Assembly (NCBI GenBank): GCA_944367045.1
Contig: CALVWI010000004.1
Location: forward strand, 1-64,000
Length of the DNA stretch: 64,000 nt
DNA from: an uncultured Clostridia bacterium
GTDB lineage: Bacteria; Bacillota; Clostridia; Christensenellales; Borkfalkiaceae
Direction of reading: 5' to 3'
Shown: piece after piece, positions 1 through 9,087 of the stretch
Layout of the letters: each line of letters opens with the position of its first letter
Numbering within the stretch: the stretch's first letter is position 1
Notes under the pieces: generated by a model
The model's input: only the letters and a program-made list of their open reading frames with translations
What the model was told of the DNA's origin: nothing
The model's database searches: none
Made by a program: the position numbers and the translations under genes

Positions 1-3000
1 AAGGGTCATACGCCGGGCGAGGCCGTTCGTGAAAATGAAGTGGCCGCGACCTGCTCTGAGGCGGGCTCGTATGACGAAGTCGTCTATTGCACGGTCTGCG
101 AGACGGAAATTTCGCGCGAGACGGTGGAGATCCCCACGATCGCGCATACGCCGGGCGAGGCCGTCCGCGAGAACGAAGTGGCCGCGACTTGCTCTGAGGC
201 GGGCTCGTATGACGAAGTCGTCTACTGCACGGTCTGCAATACGGAAATTTCGCGCGAGACGGTGGAGCTCCCCACGATCGCGCATACGCCGGGCGAGGCC
301 GTCCGCGAAAACGAAGTGGCCGCGACCTGCTCTGAGGCGGGCTCTTATGACGAGGTCGTCTATTGCACGGTCTGCAATACGGAACTCTCCCGTGAGACGG
401 TGCGAACTTCGGCGCTCGGGCATGATATCGTTGAACACGAGGGGAAGGCCGCAACGTGTACCGAAGTCGGCTGGAACGCCTATGTGACGTGCTCCCGCTG
501 CGACTACACGACGTATGAGGAGATCCCTGCAACCGGCCATACGCCCGGTCCTGCCGCCACCTGCACGACGGCACAGACCTGCACGGTCTGCGGAGCGGTC
601 ATAACGCCTGCTGCGGGCCATACGCCGGGCGAAGCCGTTCGCGAAAACGAAGTGGCCGCGACTTGCTCTGAGACGGGTTCCTACGAGGAAGTCGTCTACT
701 GCACGGTCTGTGAGGAAGAAATTTCCCGCGAGACGAAGGAAATTGCCGCGCTCGGGCATGTATGGGACGAAGGCGAGGTGACGAAAGAGGCGGGCTGTAT
801 CTTCGACGGCACCATCGTCTATACCTGCACGCGCTGCAAGGAGACGCGGCAGGAAGCCATTCCCGCGAAGGGCCACGATTTCATTGCTTACGGCGGACAG
901 GCTCCCACTTGCACGACGGCGGGCTGGACTGCCTATGAAGAATGTTCCAGATGCCATTACTCTACCCGTCAGACGCTCCCCGCGCTCGACCACGATTGGG
1001 GCGAAGGCGAGGTCACGACGGAGCCCACTTGCACCGTGGCGGGCGTCATGACGTATACCTGCTCGCGCTGCAGCACGACCAAGACAGAACCGATTGCCGC
1101 CCTCGAGCACGATTGGGGCGAAGGCGAGGTCACGACGGAGCCCACTTGCACCGTGGCGGGCGTCATGACGTATACCTGCTCGCGCTGCGGCGAGACCAAG
1201 ACGGAACCCATCACGGCAAAGGGGCACACCGAAGTTGTTGACCCTGCCGTCGCGGCGACCTGCTCTCATACCGGTCTCACCGAGGGCAAGCATTGCTCGG
1301 TCTGCAATACGGTACTGGTGGAACAAACAGAGATCCAAGCCATTCCTCACACGTTCGGCGGCAACAATATTTGCTCGGTGTGCGGAGGCGTGAAGTCGGC
1401 GGATGAGATCCCCGCGGGTCAAACGGTGGACGTGCACGATCCTTCCATCATCCTCGCCTATGCGGACGCCATCGGCAACGTCTATCCCGATGCGGGCGAG
1501 ACGGGCTCGGGCAGGCAGCCCATCTACTTCATCTTCGGTACGGAGATCGTCGCCGCCTACTCCTATGATATGGAGAGCTGGCTCAAGTTCTCGCCCACGT
1601 TCTATAAAGTCGACACGACAGAGCTGACCGGCGATTATTATGAGGCCTTCAGGCCCGTGGCAGATTGGTCGGGCTTCTACGATTCCGAGAGCGTGCGCAA
1701 GAATACCTGGGCGCCCGATATCATCTATAATACGTCGATGAACAAGTGGTGCATCTACTACTCCATCAGCGGCGACGCCAACGGTCATAAGCAGTCCTCT
1801 ATCTTCATGATGACGTCGGACAACATCACGGGCCCCTATGTCTACGGCGGGCATGTGGTGCTCTCGGGCTTTACCAACAGCACAACGGGCCTCGGCAATG
1901 ACGATTTCAAGGCTGTGACGACTGAGAGCTCAATCCCCGAACGCTATTATAGCGGCAGTGCGTGGAACAACAATTATTCCGTGCACTGCATCGATCCCTC
2001 CGTGCTGTACGACGGGGAGGAGCTCTGGCTCAACTACGGCTCGTGGTCGGGCGGCATCTTCCTTCTCAAGCTCGACAATGCGACGGGCCTGCGGGAAATG
2101 GGTTATGACTATCAATGGCAGACCAAGTATCCCGCCGCGACACTAAATGCTGACGGAACGGCATGGGAGGGGACTTCCCTCGTCTACGATCCCTACATGG
2201 GCATTCATATTGCGGGCGGATATTATGTGAGCGGCGAAGGCCCGTACATCGCCTATATCAACGGTTACTACTATCTGTTCCTCTCCTACGGCGGATATGC
2301 GCCTGACAGCGGCTACAACATGCGCGTGTTCCGCTCCGAGACCATCGACGGCAAATATGTCGACATGGACGGTACCTGGGCGGTATATGCGTCGAGAAAC
2401 GGCGAGAACTTCGGCAGTGACATTTCGCACGGCGAAGTGCTCATGCAGAACTATAAGTGGAGCTGGTGGACGGGCCCTGCTTCGCTCTCGCAGGGGCACA
2501 ACTCCGTGCTCGTGGACGGCGATAAGATCTACCTCGTCTATCACATCAAGTATGACGACGGCACCATTCGCCACAATGTGGAGGTGCATGAGCTCGTCAT
2601 GAGCGAGGACGGCTGGCCGCTCGCCGCTCCCTTCCAGAAGAGCGAGACAGACAAGGTCGTGTCGGTCGATATGAACACGCTCGCGGGCAGCTGGTCGGTC
2701 ATCCTGCACGATACCGTCAATTATAAAGCGCTCGAGTTCAATACCGACAAGGTCATCACGCTGACTTCGGACGGCAACGTCACGGGCGCATACACGGGCA
2801 CTTGGAGCCTCAACGGGCAGTATATCACCATTACCATCGGCGGCGTGCAATACAAGGGCGTTGTGATGGAGCAGCAGATCGAGGGGCTGGAGGGCGAGAA
2901 CGTCGCCTATACCTTCACCGCGACGAATGCAACGGCGAACACCCCGCTCTGGGGCGTGAAGAACCCCGAAGGGCAGAGCGCGGCAGAATCTGTGCTTGAG

Positions 3001-5367
3001 AGTATTGTGCTCCCGGGCGAGATCATTGCCTCCATCAACCTGCCCACGGAGGGCGACTTCGGCACGACGATCACCTATTCGTCGAGCAAACCTGAAGTGC
3101 TTTCGGACACGGGCGTCTATACGGCACCCGCGGAGGACACCGAAGTGACCCTCAGGGTGACTGTCACGAGCGGCACTTATACCTCTACGAAGGAGTTTAC
3201 CATCAAGGCGCTCTCCGAGACGAATATTCTGGCGCTCCTTCCTGATGAGATCGCAGATGACGGATATCTGCTTGCCTATGAGCCCGCGCAGGGCGAACAG
3301 CTTGCGGCTGTTCCCGAAGTGAACAGCTATACGGGCGTCTCCGTGACGCTGCGTGTCAAGGACCTTGCAGACGACTGGGATGTCATTTTCCGTGCACCGG
3401 GCGGCGATGCGATCGTGTATCTCTCTGTGCTTAACTACTTGAATTCGAATGTCTTTGAGTCGGCGGCGACGCTCTCCGAGGCCGGGCAAGCGTTTACTTC
3501 GGAGAAGGGTGCGGGGAGCTATCAGATCTTCTTCGGTCAGTTCTGCGATGACGGAACGTGCTACGCGACGATCTCCTACAACGTGGATGGCAGCATCACC
3601 TTCTACCGCAACGGCGAGCTCATGCTCACCTACGGGGCGGATATGCTGATCGGCACTTCGACGGTGAGAAGCCTCGCCGCTTACATGACGGCACAGATCA
3701 GAACGCAGGGCCTTGTTGCAGAATACAGCGGTATGAGCAATGTCATCATCGGCTATGCGGCGGACTATGACGCGGAAAATGTTCCCGAGTCGCCGGCTGT
3801 CATCGGAACGATCGGCACCGACAATGGCGACGGAACGTATACGAATGGCTTCAATGTCTGGGAAGATGACTTTTCAAAAGAAGTTTCGGGCGACTTTACG
3901 GTGACGTATAATGTCAACGTCAAGGCCCCCTCCAACACGACGGCGGCGGGTGGCCCTACCTGGAACAACTGGGAGCTCAAGATCGGTGACTGGATCCTCC
4001 GCGCCGACTACTACAGCATGGACGATGTGACCGATTTCCCTGCAAGAGAGGGAATCGCCTACAGCGTCAATCCGGGCTGGGCCGAGTACTGCGCCGCATA
4101 CCTTGATGCGGACGTTACGCTGACCATAAAGCGCACGGGGGCGTCCGTCACGGTGACGGCGGTCATCAAGCCCCTTTCGGGCGGCGAATATACCTATACG
4201 GCAACGGATGCCGACTTCGGCACCGGTGACGTTACCGTCTGGCTGGGCGGCGAGAACTGCCTCATCAGCATTTACAGCATCGAAGCCGTGAACGGCGAAG
4301 CGCCTCAGGAAGATGTGCTTACCGAACCGCTTGAGGTTGCAGCATCCAAAGATATCACCGTCGAGACGGGGCTTGAGATCAGCTTTACGATCGCAAACAG
4401 CGAGGGCGACAAAAACGACTGGTTGCCGCTCATCGATGCGGGCGGGTATCTGATCACTGCCGGCAATCTCGATCCCTTTGCAACGACAGGCGAGCTGAGT
4501 GGCTATAACTGCTATCCCGGGATGACGGCGTTTGGCGGCGCAAATTGGGACGTGCTGCTTGTGACGGATCCCACTTCCATTCGCATTGTTGTCACGACGG
4601 CAAACGGCGTTGAGTTCTATAAGAAAGGCGAATTGGTCATTCACTATGCACCGACCGATCCGTTGAACCCGAATGACGGCAAAACAGTGAGCGACTTTGT
4701 AAGGCTCTTCCTTGCAGAGGTGGAAGCAAACGGGTTTACCTTCTGGCAAGAAGCCTTTGCGCTTTCCGATGTCACCTATGGACCTGCTATGAGTGTCGTC
4801 GCGGAAAATCTTACGCTCGGTGCAGAGGATAACACGACGGGTTATACGGGTGCGGCGCCGCTTTGGACGGGCAGCATTGAGAAGGGACAGAAAGTGACTG
4901 CGACGGGTACGGCTACTTGCGATCCGAATACGAAGTCGGAAACTGATGTCAGAGGCGTTTGGAATGCTCCGCTTCCCTATCTTTGGACAGGGGCTACGGC
5001 AGGTCTCAACTTCCGCCCCGATAACTGGATCAACGGCGAACCTGATAATCAAGAAACGTATCCTCCGTTCTACTTCGCCATTACCAAGACGTTCCAAGGG
5101 TTTACAGACACGAGTTTGAACGGGGTCAACGAATGGACTACTAATCTTGTCAATCGTTATAATGAGGGCTCGTATGGCTGCACGATCGTCTGGGATTATA
5201 CGGCTTCCGACGTCATCGTTATCACAGTTGCGTTTGACTTTGGCGACGTGACTTACAATCAGCGGTATGAGGTGAGGACGACGAGCGATAGTCTTCTCGA
5301 TACCTATTCTATCGGTCTCGGGGTTGATTATGCTTGCTTCAAGGTAGACACCATCACGGTGCAGTAA
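1..5367 (+). CDS. Large secreted GH43 arabinanase-like protein with Cys-rich repeats (5' end missing)
   Basis: The frame is open from base 1, so the start and any signal peptide lie outside the window; 1788 codons are visible. Residues 1-470 are repeats of the form C-x(n)-CxxC followed by GH, possibly metal-binding. A GH43 five-bladed propeller follows. Its three acidic residues can be placed as Asp480 (HDPSII), Asp665 (IDPSVL) and Glu746 (GEGPYI), and GHNSV and the EDGWP region resemble endo-1,5-alpha-L-arabinanases. A lipocalin-like C-terminal GH43 domain (about 885-985), an Ig-like domain (about 1000-1070) and several lectin-like beta domains come next. No sortase, SLH or dockerin signal is visible at the C-terminus. 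It probably cuts arabinan outside the cell; the substrate is inferred from the family. The lipoprotein at the other end of the window shares the Cys repeats. Confidence 0.85.
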   Translation, partial: KGHTPGEAVRENEVAATCSEAGSYDEVVYCTVCETEISRETVEIPTIAHTPGEAVRENEVAATCSEAGSYDEVVYCTVCNTEISRETVELPTIAHTPGEAVRENEVAATCSEAGSYDEVVYCTVCNTELSRETVRTSALGHDIVEHEGKAATCTEVGWNAYVTCSRCDYTTYEEIPATGHTPGPAATCTTAQTCTVCGAVITPAAGHTPGEAVRENEVAATCSETGSYEEVVYCTVCEEEISRETKEIAALGHVWDEGEVTKEAGCIFDGTIVYTCTRCKETRQEAIPAKGHDFIAYGGQAPTCTTAGWTAYEECSRCHYSTRQTLPALDHDWGEGEVTTEPTCTVAGVMTYTCSRCSTTKTEPIAALEHDWGEGEVTTEPTCTVAGVMTYTCSRCGETKTEPITAKGHTEVVDPAVAATCSHTGLTEGKHCSVCNTVLVEQTEIQAIPHTFGGNNICSVCGGVKSADEIPAGQTVDVHDPSIILAYADAIGNVYPDAGETGSGRQPIYFIFGTEIVAAYSYDMESWLKFSPTFYKVDTTELTGDYYEAFRPVADWSGFYDSESVRKNTWAPDIIYNTSMNKWCIYYSISGDANGHKQSSIFMMTSDNITGPYVYGGHVVLSGFTNSTTGLGNDDFKAVTTESSIPERYYSGSAWNNNYSVHCIDPSVLYDGEELWLNYGSWSGGIFLLKLDNATGLREMGYDYQWQTKYPAATLNADGTAWEGTSLVYDPYMGIHIAGGYYVSGEGPYIAYINGYYYLFLSYGGYAPDSGYNMRVFRSETIDGKYVDMDGTWAVYASRNGENFGSDISHGEVLMQNYKWSWWTGPASLSQGHNSVLVDGDKIYLVYHIKYDDGTIRHNVEVHELVMSEDGWPLAAPFQKSETDKVVSVDMNTLAGSWSVILHDTVNYKALEFNTDKVITLTSDGNVTGAYTGTWSLNGQYITITIGGVQYKGVVMEQQIEGLEGENVAYTFTATNATANTPLWGVKNPEGQSAAESVLESIVLPGEIIASINLPTEGDFGTTITYSSSKPEVLSDTGVYTAPAEDTEVTLRVTVTSGTYTSTKEFTIKALSETNILALLPDEIADDGYLLAYEPAQGEQLAAVPEVNSYTGVSVTLRVKDLADDWDVIFRAPGGDAIVYLSVLNYLNSNVFESAATLSEAGQAFTSEKGAGSYQIFFGQFCDDGTCYATISYNVDGSITFYRNGELMLTYGADMLIGTSTVRSLAAYMTAQIRTQGLVAEYSGMSNVIIGYAADYDAENVPESPAVIGTIGTDNGDGTYTNGFNVWEDDFSKEVSGDFTVTYNVNVKAPSNTTAAGGPTWNNWELKIGDWILRADYYSMDDVTDFPAREGIAYSVNPGWAEYCAAYLDADVTLTIKRTGASVTVTAVIKPLSGGEYTYTATDADFGTGDVTVWLGGENCLISIYSIEAVNGEAPQEDVLTEPLEVAASKDITVETGLEISFTIANSEGDKNDWLPLIDAGGYLITAGNLDPFATTGELSGYNCYPGMTAFGGANWDVLLVTDPTSIRIVVTTANGVEFYKKGELVIHYAPTDPLNPNDGKTVSDFVRLFLAEVEANGFTFWQEAFALSDVTYGPAMSVVAENLTLGAEDNTTGYTGAAPLWTGSIEKGQKVTATGTATCDPNTKSETDVRGVWNAPLPYLWTGATAGLNFRPDNWINGEPDNQETYPPFYFAITKTFQGFTDTSLNGVNEWTTNLVNRYNEGSYGCTIVWDYTASDVIVITVAFDFGDVTYNQRYEVRTTSDSLLDTYSIGLGVDYACFKVDTITVQ
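7..420 (+). repeat. Three tandem 138-bp coding repeats (46-aa units)
   Basis: Units begin at 7, 145 and 283, each with CAT ACG CCG GGC, and are nearly identical in DNA. A fourth diverged copy starts at 619. Each encodes HTPGEAVREN and then C-x11-CxxC. The high DNA identity implies recent duplication or gene conversion inside the GH43 gene. Confidence 0.9.
991..1224 (+). repeat. Two tandem 117-bp coding repeats (39-aa units)
   Basis: Units start at 991 and 1108 and both encode HDWGEGEVTTEPTC followed by a CSRC pair. The first 80 or so bases are identical. This unit differs from the 138-bp unit upstream, so the repeat region was built from at least two amplified modules. Confidence 0.88.
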
Positions 5368-5378
5368 CACCCAAAACA

Positions 5379-5410
5379 CAAGAGAGGGGCTCCGAAAGGG
5401 GCCTCTCTTG
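5379..5410 (+). terminator. Terminator-like hairpin after the GH43 gene
   Basis: A 9-bp stem CAAGAGAGG/CCTCTCTTG encloses a further short stem with a GAAA loop, 11 nt after the stop codon. There is no T-run after it, so intrinsic termination is uncertain. Confidence 0.5.
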
Positions 5411-5470
5411 CTGTGCGGACGCTATCGAACGGGCGCGAGCGGCGGGAAGGGTTGCCGAGAGGCGATGGTC

Positions 5471-5508
5471 GGGGCGCGGGGCGTCCGCGTGCGGACGCCC
5501 CGCGCCCC
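5471..5508. repeat. Perfect 18-bp GC-only inverted repeat with a 2-nt loop
   Basis: The left arm 5471-5488 and right arm 5491-5508 are perfect complements separated by GT. The element is almost wholly G and C. It lies in the 270-bp gap between the GH43 gene and the ATPase operon, which otherwise holds one hairpin and one promoter. Confidence 0.85.
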
Positions 5509-5562
5509 TCGGAAGGCATCGGGCGGCGCCATGTCTCAAAAACTGTGAAAATCGTCAAACAC

Positions 5563-5591
5563 TTGACGGCGGCATGATTTTGTGTTATAAT
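5563..5591 (+). promoter_or_regulatory. Promoter of the V-ATPase operon
   Basis: TTGACG at 5563-5568, a 17-bp spacer and a perfect TATAAT at 5586-5591, about 46 bp before the first ATPase gene. Confidence 0.8.
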
Positions 5592-5637
5592 CGACAAAAT
5601 AGTAAAAATCGCCTTTTAAGGCGCGGCGGAGAACATC

Positions 5638-5952
5638 ATGGAAGAGATCATCAAGGATATCGCGGCGGCGGAAGAAGAGGCGGCGCGCATCAAGGCGGAG
5701 GCGCAGGAGAAGGCGCGTGCCCTCGTGGCGCAGGCCGAGCGCGAGGCGCGCGAGAAGGCGCAGGCCGTCGAGGACGAGCTCAAATCCTATCGCGACAGCG
5801 AGCAAAAGCGTGCCTCGGAAGAGGCCGAACGCGAATATCATGCCGCCGTCGAAGCTGCCCAAAAGGCGGCGGAGGAGGAGACTTCGCGGCTCCTCGAAAA
5901 CACCGATGCGGCCGTCGGCAGGATCGCGGGGAGGATCTTAAGTGATCGTTAA
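5638..5952 (+). CDS. ntpF: V-type ATPase subunit G/H (peripheral stalk)
   Basis: This 104-residue protein is almost entirely charged, Ala/Glu-rich helix (EEEAARIKAEAQEKAR), as expected for the small stalk subunit that pairs with subunit E and links the catalytic head to subunit I. Its length matches Enterococcus NtpF. It is first in an operon ordered stalk-I-K-E-C-F-A-B-D, as in ntp operons. The next gene overlaps it by 11 bases. Sequence alone cannot separate it from other coiled coils; the call rests on position and size. Confidence 0.85.
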   Translation: MEEIIKDIAAAEEEAARIKAEAQEKARALVAQAEREAREKAQAVEDELKSYRDSEQKRASEEAEREYHAAVEAAQKAAEEETSRLLENTDAAVGRIAGRILSDR

Positions 5953-7945
5953 GATGAAAAAACTCAACCTCGTCGGCATGGCGTACGAAAAGGACGCCAT
6001 CCTGAACGCCCTGCAAAAGACGGGCGCCGTCGAGGTCAAACTGCACCGCGAGGAGGAGCATACGCTCCCGCTTCCGCCCGCAGACGGCGAACTTTCCGCC
6101 TATCACGCCTCGCTCGAGGATGCTTTGGAGCGCCTCACGCAGGCAGCGGAGAGCTATGCGAAAGAGCACAAGGGCGCGGCGCACCCCGAGAAGGACGGCT
6201 TCGAGGTGAGCTACGAACAGTTCATGGCGGCGGGCAGCGACCGCGCCGAAATGGACGGGCTCGTTCAAAAGGTCAATGCCCTCACCGACGAGAAGGCGGA
6301 AAAGCGCGCGCAACTTGCAAAGTGCGAGCGCACGCTGAAGTCCGCGTCCGTCTATAAGAGCGTCGAAGAACCCCTCAACGGCTATGCGGGCACTTCTCAC
6401 ACGCGCGTGAAGTTGGGAACGCTCCCCTCGAACGCATGGGAGAACGTGAAGGCGGCGCTTCCTTCCCTTGCGGAGGGCAAGACGCTTGCACAGGAGGACG
6501 ACGAGAGCCTCGTGCTGCTCGTCTTCCATAAGTCCGCCGAGGAGGACGTCGAGGCGCTCCTCTCGGGCACGGGCTTTACCCCCTGTCCCTTTGCGGGTGG
6601 GGAGACGGGCAAGGAGGTCTATACCCGCCTGAAAGAGGAGCAAAAAGCGCTCAAAGCCGAGCTCGACGCGCTCGATAAGGAGATGGCGGAGCTGGGCGGC
6701 AATGTCCGCGCGCTGAAAATTTACTGCGATTTCGTCGGCTACGAGGCGGAGAAGGCCGCCCTCAACGAGAAACTGCGCGGCACCGAGCGCACCTTCCTTC
6801 TCGAGGCGTTCGTGCCCGAGGACGCGGAGGAACTCGTCCGCAGCGAGCTCTCGTCGGCGGGGGCGGTGTATGTGGAGTTCTCCGAGCCTGCCGAGGACGA
6901 GGAACTGCCCACGCTCTGCCGCAACAACGCGGTGGTCACCGATTTCGAGTCGCTCACCAATACCTACTCCGTACCCAACGCGCGCGAGATGGACCCCAAC
7001 ACCATCATGTCCGTCTTTTACAGCGTGTTTATGGGCTTCATCATGGCGGACATCGGCTACGGGCTCCTCATGATGCTGGGCGGCGGCTGGCTGAAATACA
7101 AGAACCGCGGCAGAAAGGGCGGCATCGGCGCGCTCGCGGGTGTGTTTGCGATCGGCGGCATCTTCGCCGTCATCTGGGGATTTCTCTTCAACTCGCTCTT
7201 CGGCATCACGCTGCCGTACGATCCCGTGCTGCCCAACGCGCAGAGCGATATGTGGACGTTCGTCGGCATCAAGCTGCCCGCGGTGCTCGTCATCGCCATG
7301 CTCCTCGGCATCGTGCAGCTCTTGGCGGGCTACATCTGCAAGGCGGTGCAGTGCTGGAGAAGGGGAGAGGTATGGGACGGCATCCTCGACGGCGTCGTCT
7401 GGGCGGTGTTCTCTCTGGGTGCGGGCCTTGCCATCGCGGGCCTTGTCGAGGAGTGGGAAATCTCCATTCTCGCGACGGTCGGCGGCATTACGGCGGGTGT
7501 GACGCTCGTCATCGCCATGATCGCGGCAGGCAGAAGGGAGAAGTTCTTGGGCAAACTTTCCAAGGGCTTCGGCACGCTGTACGGCATCATCAACTATATG
7601 TCGGATATTTTGAGCTATGCCCGTCTCTACGGCCTCATGCTCTCGGGCGCGGTCATCGCACAGATCGTCTCGGAATATGCGGTCGGGTTCTTCCAAAGCG
7701 GCGGCGTGCTCATCGTGATGGGCGTTTTGTTGATGCTCGTCGGGCATGTGTTCAACCTCGCCATCGGCCTTCTCGGCGCATATATCCACGATGCGAGACT
7801 GCAGTATGTGGAGTTCTACGGCAGGTTCTTCGAGGGCGAAGGGGAGCTCTTCGTGCCCCTCGGCAGCAAGCATGAGCACATCTTTATAAAGCCCCTCGCG
7901 GCGGAAGAGACGAAGGCAGGCGTGCCCGTGCCTTCCAAGGCTTAA
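5942..7945 (+). CDS. ntpI: V-type ATPase subunit I (membrane stator)
   Basis: This 667-residue subunit is the a-subunit equivalent that forms the ion half-channels. Residues 1 to about 345 are soluble and coiled; the rest has about seven membrane helices. Arg561 in the motif SYARLYGLMLSG matches the essential arginine facing the c-ring. The start is GTG at 5942, behind AGGAT and overlapping the previous gene; ATG at 5954 (MKKLNLVGM) is a possible alternative. Family length is normal. Confidence 0.95.
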   Translation: MIVKMKKLNLVGMAYEKDAILNALQKTGAVEVKLHREEEHTLPLPPADGELSAYHASLEDALERLTQAAESYAKEHKGAAHPEKDGFEVSYEQFMAAGSDRAEMDGLVQKVNALTDEKAEKRAQLAKCERTLKSASVYKSVEEPLNGYAGTSHTRVKLGTLPSNAWENVKAALPSLAEGKTLAQEDDESLVLLVFHKSAEEDVEALLSGTGFTPCPFAGGETGKEVYTRLKEEQKALKAELDALDKEMAELGGNVRALKIYCDFVGYEAEKAALNEKLRGTERTFLLEAFVPEDAEELVRSELSSAGAVYVEFSEPAEDEELPTLCRNNAVVTDFESLTNTYSVPNAREMDPNTIMSVFYSVFMGFIMADIGYGLLMMLGGGWLKYKNRGRKGGIGALAGVFAIGGIFAVIWGFLFNSLFGITLPYDPVLPNAQSDMWTFVGIKLPAVLVIAMLLGIVQLLAGYICKAVQCWRRGEVWDGILDGVVWAVFSLGAGLAIAGLVEEWEISILATVGGITAGVTLVIAMIAAGRREKFLGKLSKGFGTLYGIINYMSDILSYARLYGLMLSGAVIAQIVSEYAVGFFQSGGVLIVMGVLLMLVGHVFNLAIGLLGAYIHDARLQYVEFYGRFFEGEGELFVPLGSKHEHIFIKPLAAEETKAGVPVPSKA

Positions 7946-8012
7946 ATCAAGGAAAATCGGCGAAATTTCGCCTGAAAATCATCAATTTCGGAAACATTTT
8001 GGAGGTCTTTTT

Positions 8013-8495
8013 ATGCCTGAAACAGCAGTAGTAGAGTATGGCTACGCGATCGCCATGATCGGCGTTGCATTGTGTGTCTTTTTGTGCGGCATCGGCTCGT
8101 GCATCGGCCTTTTCAAGTCGAGTGCGGCCGCCGCGGGCGTGCTGAGCGAGAACCCCAAGCTCTTCGGTAAGGTGCTCGTCCTCGTGCTCCTTCCCGCAAC
8201 GCAGGGTATCTACGGATTCATCATCGGCATCATCGCCTCGGGCTCGCTCACGGCTGCGAACGGTGATCCGTACTTCACGATGGCGACCATCGAAGGCTGG
8301 GGCATCTTGGGCGCGGTGCTGCCCATGGCCATTGCGGGCCTTGTTTCGGGCATCTATCAGGGCAAGGCGTCCGCGAACTGTATCTATGCAGTCGGCAAAC
8401 AGGAGGCGCTCTCCGGTAAACTCATCATCTATCCCGCGATGATCGAGTTCTATGCCATCCTCGGTCTCATCATCTCCATCATCCTGCTCGCCTGA
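8013..8495 (+). CDS. ntpK: V-type ATPase subunit K (c-ring proteolipid), Na+-type
   Basis: This 160-residue protein has four membrane helices, a duplicated two-helix hairpin. The ion site can be read directly: Leu60, Thr63 and Gln64 in LPATQ, Gln116 in YQG and Glu145 in MIEFY. These match in type and spacing the Na+ ligands of Enterococcus hirae NtpK (L61, T64, Q65, Q110, E139). Na+ coupling is therefore likely. A strong GGAGGT ribosome site precedes it, fitting the need for many copies per complex, and a 14-bp palindrome lies in the 67-bp gap upstream. Confidence 0.95.
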   Translation: MPETAVVEYGYAIAMIGVALCVFLCGIGSCIGLFKSSAAAAGVLSENPKLFGKVLVLVLLPATQGIYGFIIGIIASGSLTAANGDPYFTMATIEGWGILGAVLPMAIAGLVSGIYQGKASANCIYAVGKQEALSGKLIIYPAMIEFYAILGLIISIILLA

Positions 8496-8507
8496 CGGGG
8501 GTACGGT

Positions 8508-9086
8508 ATGGGGAAACAGGACATCATCGACCGCATCTTGAGCGACGCGAAAGCCGAGGCGGACGCGGTGCTTGCGGAGGCCGCCTCGCGCGCGGAGAAC
8601 ATCAAAAAGTCTGCCGAGGAAGCCGCCCAAAGCGAGCGAAAGAAGGCGGAAAACGAGGCTAAAAGCAAGCGGGAGGCGCTCCTCGAAGGCAGGCGCGCTG
8701 CCGCCCGCCTCGACGCGAAGAAAATTGCGCTTGCAGGGAAGAGGCGCGTCATCGACGTCGTCTACGGCCGTGCGGAGGACAAACTTTCCAAGCTCGAAGA
8801 GTCCGCCTCGCTCTCGCTCATCCAGTCCCTTCTCAAGCAGTATGCGGAGAGGGGAGACGAAGTCGTGCTCGCGGAGGGGTATCCCTATCTTGCGGGCGTC
8901 AAGAAGCTTTCTGTCGTGCGCGAGAAGGAGCTGAAGGTCTCGGACAAGGGTGCGAAGATCTCGGGCGGGGTCATTCTGAGAAATGATTCCTGTGACCGCG
9001 ACCTCTCGCTCGCCTCGCTGCTTGCGGCAGACAAGGAGGAACATCAGGCGGAGCTCGCCTCGATGCTCTTCCACGCAAATAAATGA
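8508..9086 (+). CDS. ntpE: V-type ATPase subunit E (peripheral stalk)
   Basis: This 192-residue protein has a long N-terminal alpha-helical region (to about residue 95, rich in Ala, Glu, Lys and Arg) and a compact C-terminal domain, the usual layout of subunit E. It pairs with the G/H subunit to hold the A3B3 head. It starts at ATG 8508, 12 bases after subunit K. Its stop TGA at 9084-9086 lies just before the start of subunit C, suggesting coupled translation. Confidence 0.9.
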   Translation: MGKQDIIDRILSDAKAEADAVLAEAASRAENIKKSAEEAAQSERKKAENEAKSKREALLEGRRAAARLDAKKIALAGKRRVIDVVYGRAEDKLSKLEESASLSLIQSLLKQYAERGDEVVLAEGYPYLAGVKKLSVVREKELKVSDKGAKISGGVILRNDSCDRDLSLASLLAADKEEHQAELASMLFHANK

Positions 9087-9087
9087 T

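Noticed and set aside
7..420. Regular repeats that might be taken for a CRISPR array
   Set aside because: The 138-bp units are coding, in frame, and have no spacer-repeat structure.
2143..3489. A 448-codon minus-strand frame within the GH43 gene
   Set aside because: Arg/His-rich composition without any recognisable motif; the plus-strand gene is clearly real.
5780..7879. A 699-codon open frame on the minus strand opposite the V-ATPase subunit I gene
   Set aside because: It is the antisense shadow of ntpI in GC-rich DNA; its translation is low-complexity and His/Arg/Glu-rich with no domain, and it lacks a ribosome site.
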